From Actinomycetes bacterium (lineage in GTDB: Bacteria; Actinomycetota; Actinomycetes; Nanopelagicales; Nanopelagicaceae): DNA of 5,820 nucleotides. The position numbers were made by a program, and so were the translations under genes. The notes below the pieces were generated by a model. It saw only the letters and a program-made list of their open reading frames with translations. It did not search any database and was not told where the DNA came from. The stretch covers positions 1-5,820 of the forward strand of contig BJFZ01000075.1 of NCBI GenBank assembly GCA_014190175.1, in the 5' to 3' direction. Shown piece by piece: positions 1-5,371 of this stretch (its first letter is position 1; each line of letters starts with the position of its first letter).

Positions 1-30
1 CCCGTTACTGAACTACCCGTTACTGAATTC
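1..30. repeat. 15-bp tandem duplication in the partial TadG-like gene
   Basis: The unit CCCGTTACTGAA plus three more bases occurs twice, at 1-15 and 16-30, differing only in the last three bases. On the minus strand it encodes a duplicated S-V-T-G segment. The array may continue past the window edge, so the copy number is a minimum. Confidence 0.8.
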
Positions 31-230
31 CCTACATAATAATCTTGAGCTGATAAAGTTCGCATGCCTTCCGCAAGTAATCTTTCACCTTCAGATTTAA
101 GCGCTAAATGCGTATTACCTAAATAAGTTACATCACTTAATGTTGCTATCACTGACGCAATAATTATTGTGAAACCAAGGATCAACGGAGTGACAGAACC
201 ATCTTCCTTTTTAATAAAAAAGAATCTCAT
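1..230 (-). CDS. TadE/TadG-like pilus-assembly protein, N-terminal part (runs off left edge)
   Basis: This is the N-terminal 76 codons of a gene that continues beyond the left edge. It starts at ATG 230-228, which overlaps the stop of the upstream gene as ATGA, so it is translationally coupled to it. The protein begins MRFFFIKKEDGSVTPLILGF: a short basic stretch, the motif DGSVTP, then one hydrophobic segment at about residues 13-31. Known of the family: this 'DGSVTPL' plus single-helix start is typical of the last TadE/TadG-like gene in actinobacterial tad operons (the Rv3654c position in Mycobacterium tuberculosis). These are membrane-anchored, pseudopilin-like proteins with an outward-facing C-terminal part. 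The residue five places after the Gly is Leu, not the Glu of classical type IV prepilins, so processing is uncertain. The last visible codons contain a 15-bp near-perfect duplication. The C-terminal domain is unseen, so the family call rests on the N-terminus and position. Confidence 0.8.
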   Translation of the reverse strand, partial: MRFFFIKKEDGSVTPLILGFTIIIASVIATLSDVTYLGNTHLALKSEGERLLAEGMRTLSAQDYYVGNSVTGSSVT

Positions 231-658
231 TGCCAACTTCCAACAGAAAACGTATATTCCTGAGAAATTCCATCGACAGTTATCTTAAAATGAACCAAAG
301 AGTTATGGGTAAGACATGGAGTTGTATCGCAAGTGATAGAAATTACCGCACTCGGAAATTCCTTGCTTAGAAATAAATCCATATTTTTTCGAGCCAGAAA
401 ATCATTCCTCGAACTGATAAATAAGTGCGAACTTTCTCTAAGTGCATTGTGAAGTAATACCCCTTTTGATGTCGTTAAAGAGAGTTGGGTAGAAAAAAGC
501 AGAAGGGGGACGAGTAAAGGAATTGCAAGCACAACAAACTCCAACGTCGCACTTCCTCTAGCATTACCTAACATAAGAAAAATTCTTACTTTTTGGCTAA
601 GTAATTTTAATCTAGCCAATCTTGAGTTAGTTTCGCACGTCTTGGAATTTTTTATCAA
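227..658 (-). CDS. TadE/TadF-like pseudopilin
   Basis: A 143-residue protein with a basic N-terminal leader, the motif ARGSATLEF at residues 33-41, one hydrophobic segment at about 41-57 and a soluble C-terminal domain. Gly35 followed by SATLE puts Glu40 at position +5, the classical type III/IV prepilin peptidase signal of TadE and TadF proteins, so cleavage after Gly35 is likely. Cys110 and Cys115 in the outward-facing domain could form a disulfide. The start used is TTG 658-656, which overlaps the stop of the previous gene as TTGA and gives translational coupling. No good Shine-Dalgarno sequence is visible. An internal ATG at 574-572 (Met29, just before the GSATLE motif) is a real alternative and would give a short leader. 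The stop overlaps the next start. The role, a minor pilin/pseudopilin needed for Tad pilus assembly, is taken from the family. Confidence 0.85.
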   Translation of the reverse strand: MIKNSKTCETNSRLARLKLLSQKVRIFLMLGNARGSATLEFVVLAIPLLVPLLLFSTQLSLTTSKGVLLHNALRESSHLFISSRNDFLARKNMDLFLSKEFPSAVISITCDTTPCLTHNSLVHFKITVDGISQEYTFSVGSWQ

Positions 659-1110
659 TTTAAAATTACTGTCGAACTAACCTGAATTGGCAAGAGAGCA
701 ATCACTCTTAGATGACTAATATTCCTAAGGAGAACCTTTCTAACAACAAATCCAGAAAATTGCTCATCTACCACCGTTACTTCCAGTTGCTCTGCTTTAA
801 TGAATTTTGGCAAACCTGGCTTAGCCAAATACTCCTCAGCGGCAAATTGTGCGGCAACTGTGCTTTGACTCTGAACACTAGATTCGGCAACACCTTGAAC
901 AACTATCTCCATTGCACTCTTAATATTGTGAAATGAATACAATTGAATAATCCCAGCAAATAAGATTAGCAATGGAATCAGTACGAGAGCACTTTCAACA
1001 TTTCCAGCATCATTTTTAAGTTCTCTTTTGCTTAACCTGAAAACCTTCCTCCTTGTTTGCTCATTCTGTTGCTCATTCTGTTGCTCATTCTGTTGCTCAC
1101 ATTCAATCAC
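655..1110 (-). CDS. TadE-like pseudopilin with an EQQN-repeat N-terminus
   Basis: A 151-residue protein. Residues 5-18 are three copies of Glu-Gln-Gln-Asn plus a partial fourth. A basic stretch follows (19-32), then DAGNVESALVL at 34-44 and one hydrophobic segment at about 38-58, then a soluble domain. The hydrophobic segment with VESALVLIPLL resembles the TadE signature (VEFALVLPLLL). The Glu is three residues after Gly36 rather than five, so the peptidase site is not standard. The start is GTG 1110-1108, eight bases after the stop of the pilin-like gene. No clear Shine-Dalgarno sequence is seen, and no other ATG, GTG or TTG precedes the repeats in frame without losing the leader. Its stop overlaps the next start (TTGA). 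From family and position it is a membrane-anchored minor pseudopilin of the Tad system. The repeat leader is not something I know from other TadE proteins. Confidence 0.82.
   Translation of the reverse strand: MIECEQQNEQQNEQQNEQTRRKVFRLSKRELKNDAGNVESALVLIPLLILFAGIIQLYSFHNIKSAMEIVVQGVAESSVQSQSTVAAQFAAEEYLAKPGLPKFIKAEQLEVTVVDEQFSGFVVRKVLLRNISHLRVIALLPIQVSSTVILN
1057..1100. repeat. 12-bp tandem repeat, 3.7 copies, coding EQQN
   Basis: The 12-bp unit TTGCTCATTCTG is repeated exactly three times (1057-1068, 1069-1080, 1081-1092), followed by an 8-base partial copy to 1100. On the minus strand it reads GAG CAA CAG AAT and encodes the EQQN repeats at the N-terminus of the TadE-like protein. The copies are identical, which points to recent expansion by slippage. 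Gain or loss of a unit would keep the reading frame. Confidence 0.95.
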
Positions 1111-1118
1111 TTTTGCAA

Positions 1119-1328
1119 CTATCGAATTGCGTTCATGGAATCCAATGAATTCCGCAATAAAGTATTAAGCCTTGGTGCGGCAATGGTCCAGATTCCAGTA
1201 ACTAACCCAGCTGTCATCAGTACCACCAAGACCCAACCTGGCACATCACCTCGATCAGATTGTGCCCACACCCGGATCTGAAATTTAATAAATATCTGGT
1301 TCATTTGTCTTTTAATATTTCTTCTCAT
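1119..1328 (-). CDS. Small pilin-like protein in the Flp position of the tad operon
   Basis: A 69-residue protein with a basic leader (residues 1-26), the motif RGDVPGWVLVVLMTAGL at 26-42 and one hydrophobic helix at about 32-51, then a short amphipathic tail. In actinobacterial tad operons the gene between tadC and the TadE-like genes is the Flp pilin or a DUF4244-type homologue, so this is the best candidate for the major pilin. The RGDVPGWVL motif resembles small conserved proteins I associate with this slot in other Actinobacteria, from memory only. Against a standard pilin: if cleavage follows Gly27, position +5 is Trp32, not Glu. The start is ATG 1328-1326, with AGGAAGG at 1342-1336 seven bases upstream, the best ribosome binding site in the window. 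That fits an abundant structural subunit. It could instead be an accessory membrane component. Confidence 0.78.
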   Translation of the reverse strand: MRRNIKRQMNQIFIKFQIRVWAQSDRGDVPGWVLVVLMTAGLVTGIWTIAAPRLNTLLRNSLDSMNAIR

Positions 1329-1335
1329 TTAACTT

Positions 1336-1342
1336 CCTTCCT
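1336..1342 (-). promoter_or_regulatory. Strong Shine-Dalgarno site of the pilin-like gene
   Basis: On the minus strand AGGAAGG lies seven bases before the ATG of the 69-residue gene. The other tad genes start by overlap or with weak sites. This gene has independent, strong initiation after a 65-bp gap from tadC, as expected if it must be made in excess over the machinery. Confidence 0.85.
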
Positions 1343-1393
1343 AGTTTATTGGAGCTGCATTTCGTACTTTGTATCTACTAACCATTGAACTAT

Positions 1394-2104
1394 CTAGAAC
1401 GCACTCATCTGATTAAGTTGATAAAGGCTTGGCCAGAGTGCGAAAAGAATTGAAACCGGCAAAATAAGGAATACCACTGGGACCATCATTTTCACTTCTG
1501 CTTTGTTTCCTAAATCCAAAACTTCTCTTCTTTGTGCCTCGCGTAAATCAACTGCTTGTTGTCGAAGCACTGAAGCTAAAGGTGTGCCACGTTCCATAGT
1601 CACAATCAGCGCATCTACAAAGCGATAGATCTCAGGAATGTTGATGCGCTTAGCTAGTTCATCTAACGCAAAGGTCGTGCTATTTCCATCGTGAATCTCT
1701 GACAAGAATTGATTTAATTCGATAAATAACGCTTTTGAGAAGGAATCTGAAAGATCATTTTCTAAAATCTTCTTGATTGACATTACCGGAGAAAGCCCCG
1801 CGGTAACACACAGGGCTAAGTACTCCGCAAAATATGGAAAATCATTTCTTAATGCACGAATTCTCTTTTTACTCTTATTTGATTGATTTTTCTTACTGGC
1901 CCTGTCTCCACTTATAGCCCCTAGGATTGCAAAAAATATTAACTTTAAAGTAGAAAATGGCGATATGGAAAGTGAAAATAAATAACAAATTTCAAATAAC
2001 AAAATTCCAGATAAAGGCCAAATGATTCTCTGGAACATAAGGTTTGTTTTAACACCTTCTGTTAAATAAAAACTGTTTCTATTTCCTATTAATTTGAATT
2101 TCAT
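1394..2104 (-). CDS. tadC: TadC, Tad pilus inner-membrane platform protein (T2SSF domain)
   Basis: Membrane platform protein of the Tad secretion machine. It pairs with TadB and couples TadA ATP hydrolysis to pilin extrusion. Counted from ATG 2104-2102 it has 236 residues: two hydrophobic segments near the N-terminus, a cytoplasmic type II secretion F domain, and a C-terminal hydrophobic segment. Typical family stretches are FPYFAEYLALCVTAGLSP, then ERGTPLASVLRQQAVDLREA, then NKAEVKMMVPVVFLILPVSI near the C-terminus. Its position after tadB supports TadC over TadB. A TTG at 2116-2114 would add four residues and has a weak GGAAA four bases upstream; I prefer the ATG. Either start lies in or just after an 11-bp tandem repeat that follows the tadB stop. 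The 65 bp after its stop (1329-1393) hold only the leader of the pilin-like gene. Confidence 0.9.
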   Translation of the reverse strand: MKFKLIGNRNSFYLTEGVKTNLMFQRIIWPLSGILLFEICYLFSLSISPFSTLKLIFFAILGAISGDRASKKNQSNKSKKRIRALRNDFPYFAEYLALCVTAGLSPVMSIKKILENDLSDSFSKALFIELNQFLSEIHDGNSTTFALDELAKRINIPEIYRFVDALIVTMERGTPLASVLRQQAVDLREAQRREVLDLGNKAEVKMMVPVVFLILPVSILFALWPSLYQLNQMSAF

Positions 2105-2108
2105 TTTT

Positions 2109-2141
2109 ATTGCCAATTTATTTCCAATTTATTGCCAACTT
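2109..2141. repeat. 11-bp tandem repeat, three copies, at the tadB/tadC junction
   Basis: Three imperfect 11-bp copies, ATTGCCAATTT at 2109-2119, ATTTCCAATTT at 2120-2130 and ATTGCCAACTT-like from 2131. On the minus strand each reads TTGG(C/A)AATAAA. The first copy in the minus-strand direction supplies the last codons and TAA stop of tadB; the last supplies the alternative TTG start of tadC. The period is not a multiple of three, so a change in copy number would alter spacing rather than extend either protein. Confidence 0.85.
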
Positions 2142-2968
2142 GTGGGCTGGGCTGATTTTTTCATCCATAAATATGCAACAACAATAAGTAAACTTCCACC
2201 CAAAACTACAATTGCTCCAGTGGGAGTGTTGTAGGCGGTGCGCGTTTGTGGCTGAAATGTTAGGAAAATAAGTAGTAGCCATGGAGCGCAGGACGCGATG
2301 CGAGCGGTGTTTGCTATCCATCCATGTCGCATCTCAATCTCACGCTTAGCTGTTAAATCATTCCTAAGAAAAGTTGTAAAAGTTCGTAAGACTGACCCAA
2401 CTTGCGCTCCACCCACTTGGCGTACCAATAGAATTGTTTGTGTTAATCTTTTTAAAACTGGGTCCTGAGTTGATAGACATAAATTTTTTAAAGCTAATTC
2501 TAAATTTCCACTTGTACTAACTTGAGATTTGTACTCTCTGAAGAAAGGTGAGAGAACTATTGGACCTCGTTCTGCCAAATTTGCTAATGCTTGAGAGATC
2601 GGCACGCCAGATTTGATCGCCGAATTAATGTGATCTAAAGCCTCTGGCCATGCATCTTGAATTGATTTTTGCTTCTTACGTTCTTGTGCACTGCTTTTCA
2701 TCCATGGAATCGCCCCAGCCCCAATGCTAAGCGGTAATGAAATAACAACTGTTTGGCACAATAACTGGAGTAGCAAGTAACTTATGAATGCACAACCAGT
2801 AGATGCCAATGGATTTTCATACTTTTTTAGTTTTTGTTTAAAGTTAAATGCAATTTGTGGATAAATGCTTTCAGTGATTTTTATTTTTGCTTTAGGAATT
2901 AAAAGTATCAGAATTCCTAAAGTAAATATTTGCCAGATTAAGACAAGTGAGATTATTTCCTTACTCAT
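2129..2968 (-). CDS. tadB: TadB, Tad pilus inner-membrane platform protein (T2SSF domain)
   Basis: A 279-residue membrane protein and partner of TadC in the inner-membrane platform that TadA drives. Hydrophobic segments lie near residues 6-25 and 55-90. A cytoplasmic T2SSF domain follows, with AWPEALDHINSAIKSGVPIS, then LVRQVGGAQVGSVLRTF and LTAKREIEMRHGWIANTARI. Two more hydrophobic segments close the protein, ending in a short basic tail. The pattern and the overlap with tadA match TadB. The start is ATG 2968-2966, overlapping the tadA stop as ATGA, so the two are translationally coupled. Length and topology are normal for the actinobacterial family. The stop falls inside an 11-bp tandem repeat. 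The last three residues (SWQ) and their DNA are the same as at the end of the TadF-like gene, probably by chance. Confidence 0.92.
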   Translation of the reverse strand: MSKEIISLVLIWQIFTLGILILLIPKAKIKITESIYPQIAFNFKQKLKKYENPLASTGCAFISYLLLQLLCQTVVISLPLSIGAGAIPWMKSSAQERKKQKSIQDAWPEALDHINSAIKSGVPISQALANLAERGPIVLSPFFREYKSQVSTSGNLELALKNLCLSTQDPVLKRLTQTILLVRQVGGAQVGSVLRTFTTFLRNDLTAKREIEMRHGWIANTARIASCAPWLLLIFLTFQPQTRTAYNTPTGAIVVLGGSLLIVVAYLWMKKSAQPTSWQ

Positions 2969-4011
2969 ATCAAGAAATCGTTTTCATCTAAACTCAATGA
3001 TTTCAATGTGCTCTTAATTTTTTCTAATTTTGGAATTGTCGCTAAACCTCGTACGTACTCCCCATCCTTGTAACTGATTAGTTCTTCGATCTCTATGTGC
3101 TTGCCCTCCACTCGGCCGCTCAACGAAGCAATCTCTCGTACTCGCCGCTTCCCGGCTGAGTCCAATTCGCAATGAATAACTAAATCGATGGAATTTGCAA
3201 CTGTTGGAATTACGAAGTCGTATGAAATATTTTCACCTGCAAGCAAAGGCAGAGTCGATAATTTTCTGATAGCTTCTCGAGCGGAGTTAGCATGAATACT
3301 GGCCATACCTGGAATTCCCGAATTTAAGGCGATTAACAAATCAAGGGCTTCTGCTTCCCTAACTTCCCCCACCACAATTCGAGAAGGGCGCATCCTTAAC
3401 GCTTCTTTTATTAATCTTCGTAAACTGATTTCACCATCACCATCGAGCGTTTTTTCTCTAGTTTGTAACGCGACAACATCCGGTAATCTTGGAGATAATT
3501 CAAATACCTCTTCAATTGTGATCAATCTTTGATTTGGTGGGATTTCTCCGATTAAGCAATTAAGAAAAGTTGTTTTACCGGCTTGAGTAGCTCCACTCAC
3601 TAAAATATTGAGACCGCTCTTGACCGCGACACTACAAAAATTTGCAATTTTTTGCGTCAAGCCGCCCACCGGAATTAAATCCTCTAATGCATTTGCTGGC
3701 AATGAAAGTTTACGGATGTTAACTGCCCAATGTTCGGCAGTCACATCTGGGATTGCAACATGCAACCTAGCCCCGCTTGGCAATCTTGCATCCACAAAAG
3801 GATTTGAAAGGTCCACACGACGACCTGTTAAAGCCAACATTCGCTCAACTAAATCGCGCACTTCAACAGCTTCAAGAACTAAAGTTGTTAACTCGCTCTC
3901 GCCGTTGCGGGCAATGAATATTCGCTCTGGTGTGTTAATCCAAATTTCTTCAATTTGTTGATCATCTAGAAATTTTTGCAAGGGGCCAAAGTTGATGAAG
4001 GGATCTTCCAC
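2965..4011 (-). CDS. tadA: TadA/CpaF-type secretion ATPase
   Basis: Hexameric cytoplasmic ATPase of the type II/IV secretion superfamily that powers Tad pilus assembly. It has 348 residues: an N-terminal domain beginning with the family-typical EEIWINTPERIFIARNGESE (21-40), then the core. Visible motifs are Walker A GATQAGKT (140-147), Asp box TIEEVFEL (165-172), Walker B with catalytic Glu in VVGEVREAEALDLL (213-226, Glu216) and His box ASIHANS (237-243). All catalytic motifs are intact, so it should be active. It lacks the long N-terminal extension of proteobacterial CpaF, as is common in Actinobacteria. The start is GTG 4011-4009; no other start lies between it and the in-frame TAA upstream, and no Shine-Dalgarno sequence is visible. 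It is first in the operon after a 129-bp spacer. No TadZ/CpaE gene precedes it. Confidence 0.95.
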   Translation of the reverse strand: MEDPFINFGPLQKFLDDQQIEEIWINTPERIFIARNGESELTTLVLEAVEVRDLVERMLALTGRRVDLSNPFVDARLPSGARLHVAIPDVTAEHWAVNIRKLSLPANALEDLIPVGGLTQKIANFCSVAVKSGLNILVSGATQAGKTTFLNCLIGEIPPNQRLITIEEVFELSPRLPDVVALQTREKTLDGDGEISLRRLIKEALRMRPSRIVVGEVREAEALDLLIALNSGIPGMASIHANSAREAIRKLSTLPLLAGENISYDFVIPTVANSIDLVIHCELDSAGKRRVREIASLSGRVEGKHIEIEELISYKDGEYVRGLATIPKLEKIKSTLKSLSLDENDFLI

Positions 4012-4140
4012 GAGGTAAGAATTTTGGTTTAACTGCCACCATAATTTTTAATCCCCAGCATTCATTTCTAAAAACCATAAATCACACCTGACGTCTTGAG
4101 GCAATTACTTTAGGTAATCGGATAAAGGTGAAACATCTTT
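4012..4140 (-). promoter_or_regulatory. Spacer upstream of tadA, probable tad operon promoter region
   Basis: A 129-bp non-coding stretch between the stop of the GGDEF-like gene and tadA. On the minus strand TTGCCT (4104-4099) and TATGGT (4079-4074) form a possible -35/-10 pair, but the 19-bp spacing is long. A second TATGGT lies at 4043-4038, closer to the start. Possible operator-like elements are the inverted repeat ATTAC-5 nt-GTAAT (4104-4118) and the palindrome GACGTC (4090-4095). No strong terminator with a T-tract follows the GGDEF-like gene, so read-through into tadA is also possible. The promoter call is weak and rests on position and these short matches. Confidence 0.35.
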
Positions 4141-4635
4141 TTATTTTAAAGTTTTGGCTCGTACCGATTCTTGCAATGCTAGATCCCCTGCCGTTAAAAA
4201 TTCTGCTAATTTCCAATTTTCTTGGTACTGCACCATTGCTACTGTGGCAGAAAGATCATTTGCTATTTTTAGCACTCGCTTTTTTAGGTCTTCTGCATTG
4301 CCGCTAAAAACAATCGATACTTCACTTAAGCCGGTCCTAGAAATTAGATCATTCTCTCTTAAGGAAATTTGGAGTTCATGAACCAGTTCTATGAGTGCTA
4401 CCAAAAGTTGATCTTGCTCAATTGAGTTTTTGCGATGATTGGAGGATTTGGAGGATTTGGAATCAATATCATCAACTTCATTAGTAGGCAGCAAATTTAA
4501 AAGCAGCAAATGAAGCTGCATCGGATCACGTCTGGCCCGAGCTATTTCTCGTGTTACCGCTTCATAAAATGCTGGAAGAGCCAATGCGCCAGTCAGCGCA
4601 TCATGTAAGCCGTCATGTGAAGACAAATTATTCAT
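4141..4635 (-). CDS. Degenerate GGDEF-domain protein, likely catalytically inactive, I-site kept
   Basis: A 164-residue cytoplasmic protein with the GGDEF fold signature but no sign of diguanylate cyclase activity. HDGLHDALTGALALPAFYEA (8-26) matches the DxLTGLxNRxxF start of GGDEF domains. The metal-binding Asp of the LLLLDLDHF strand is Asn47 (LLLLNLLP). The GGDEF loop reads GLSEV at 102-106. An RxxD motif (Arg93-Asp96, REND) sits exactly five residues before that loop, the position of the cyclic-di-GMP inhibitory site in active enzymes. The region between (53-75) carries a polar Ser/Lys-rich insertion with a 9-bp repeat. Domain length is normal, with no sensor domain or membrane segment. 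The start is ATG 4635-4633, with a weak purine-rich site (GAAG) upstream. It lies 26 bp after the membrane-protein gene, probably in one transcript, and 129 bp before tadA. A c-di-GMP-binding role is inference. Confidence 0.8.
   Translation of the reverse strand: MNNLSSHDGLHDALTGALALPAFYEAVTREIARARRDPMQLHLLLLNLLPTNEVDDIDSKSSKSSNHRKNSIEQDQLLVALIELVHELQISLRENDLISRTGLSEVSIVFSGNAEDLKKRVLKIANDLSATVAMVQYQENWKLAEFLTAGDLALQESVRAKTLK
4441..4461. repeat. 9-bp tandem repeat in the GGDEF-like gene
   Basis: GGAGGATTT occurs twice in tandem (4441-4449, 4450-4458), followed by GGA. On the minus strand it encodes a Ser-Lys-Ser-Ser-Lys-Ser-Ser run in a loop insertion of the degenerate GGDEF domain. Confidence 0.85.
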
Positions 4636-4661
4636 TTTATCTTCACAATTCCAATTAGCGC

Positions 4662-5045
4662 TTAATCTTTACTTGTTGGGCGAGAAAGCAGAATTATTGA
4701 GACAACTGCAACGGTTGAAATTAGTGCTAAAAGATTAGCAAGTAAAATTCGATCAGCCTCACGCAAATAAAACGAAACAGCAAAAGCTATGAAATTTGCT
4801 AGGAGGGCTGGCGAATACCCGTAACGTTTTTTGCGTTTGATTCCTTGAGCAGCAAACAAAAGTCCTAATCCAGCCAGAATTGCAAAGAGTATTTCTACTA
4901 GTAATGCATCTGGATTTTTTGCTTTGGAGATAAAAGATTCGACAATTAAGAAAGCTCCGCCACTTAAAACTAAAACACCCTCAAAAGAAATTAATGCACT
5001 TGTTGCTAAGCGAAATTTTGAATTTGATTTTTGATTCTCGCTCAT
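4662..5045 (-). CDS. Four-helix integral membrane protein of unknown function
   Basis: A 127-residue protein with a polar N-terminus and four predicted membrane helices at about residues 15-37, 47-69, 79-94 and 100-121. A very basic cytoplasmic loop (KRKKRYGYSP, 70-79) lies between helices 2 and 3. This layout, with 'GxxRxRRxxxSPAxxxxL' in the loop, resembles small four-helix membrane proteins common in Actinobacteria that have no known function; that is a pattern comparison from memory. No catalytic motif is seen. The start is ATG 5045-5043. A GTG directly before it would add one residue and is less likely. The ribosome binding site is weak. It is followed after 26 bp by the GGDEF-like gene on the same strand and lies divergent to kgd. 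It could be a membrane partner of that protein, but only proximity supports this. Confidence 0.7.
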   Translation of the reverse strand: MSENQKSNSKFRLATSALISFEGVLVLSGGAFLIVESFISKAKNPDALLVEILFAILAGLGLLFAAQGIKRKKRYGYSPALLANFIAFAVSFYLREADRILLANLLALISTVAVVSIILLSRPTSKD

Positions 5046-5118
5046 CACAATTATTACTTCATCTTTTCTGTTGGAATTTCGAAAAGCCTAACATTCACCA
5101 TTCTCGATTAGTAGGGGC

Positions 5119-5158
5119 GGTGAGTGGTACTGGAGTGGTGAGTGGTACTGGAGTGGTG
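5119..5158. repeat. 18-bp tandem duplication in the kgd upstream region
   Basis: GGTGAGTGGTACTGGAGT occurs twice exactly (5119-5136 and 5137-5154), followed by GGTG. The unit is rich in GG doublets and the block is flanked by GGGG tracts, so the plus strand could form a two-tier G-quadruplex or another fold. No frame through it has a plausible start. Confidence 0.9.
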
Positions 5159-5367
5159 CGGGGATAGTTAGTGGCGCGGGGTCTGAATCGGCTACCAAAT
5201 CCGAACTCCTGCTCTTGGTCAAATATCAACCCATCGCCTACTGCCTGTGATCTGCCTCATAACTGGCCTAACTTCTCAATCCAAGGGTGAAACAACCTCT
5301 TTATTTCCCTCAGTAATTCCTCATCCGCAACCTTGATGTATACGCTTACCCTTGGCTTACCGCGATG

Positions 5368-5371
5368 GGAG
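5368..5371 (+). promoter_or_regulatory. Shine-Dalgarno site that favours the GTG start of kgd
   Basis: GGAG at 5368-5371 (within GGGAG 5367-5371) lies five bases before GTG 5377. The upstream ATG at 5365 has no such site, and the Shine-Dalgarno bases fall inside its first codons. This decides the start in favour of 5377. Confidence 0.5.

Noticed and set aside
712..1281. Two plus-strand open frames of 74 codons, one starting with a Leu/Ile repeat
   Set aside because: Both are antisense to the pseudopilin and pilin-like genes; the Leu/Ile run is the complement of the EQQN array.
2129..2140. Shared SWQ ending of tadB and the TadF-like gene as a functional tag
   Set aside because: A match of about ten bases at two gene ends is likely chance, and tadB's copy belongs to the local 11-bp repeat.
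2118..2321. Minus-strand frame of 67 codons
   Set aside because: It is an alternative frame within the 3' part of tadB, which has clear family similarity in its own frame.
3608..3961. Plus-strand open frame of 117 codons
   Set aside because: It lies entirely antisense to the conserved core of tadA, whose motifs are clear, and resembles no known protein.
4104..4118. Inverted repeat ATTAC-GTAAT as a terminator of the GGDEF-like gene
   Set aside because: A 5-bp AT-rich stem without a following T-tract is too weak for an intrinsic terminator; noted only as a possible operator.
4154..4381. Plus-strand frame of 75 codons
   Set aside because: It is antisense to the GGDEF-like gene, with no independent evidence.
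5119..5158. Repeat block as a CRISPR array
   Set aside because: The copies are directly adjacent with no spacers and the unit is not palindromic.
5257..5259. TGA read as selenocysteine or readthrough in the minus-strand frame upstream of kgd
   Set aside because: There is no start codon, no recognisable selenoprotein family and no supporting RNA structure; chance openness explains it better.
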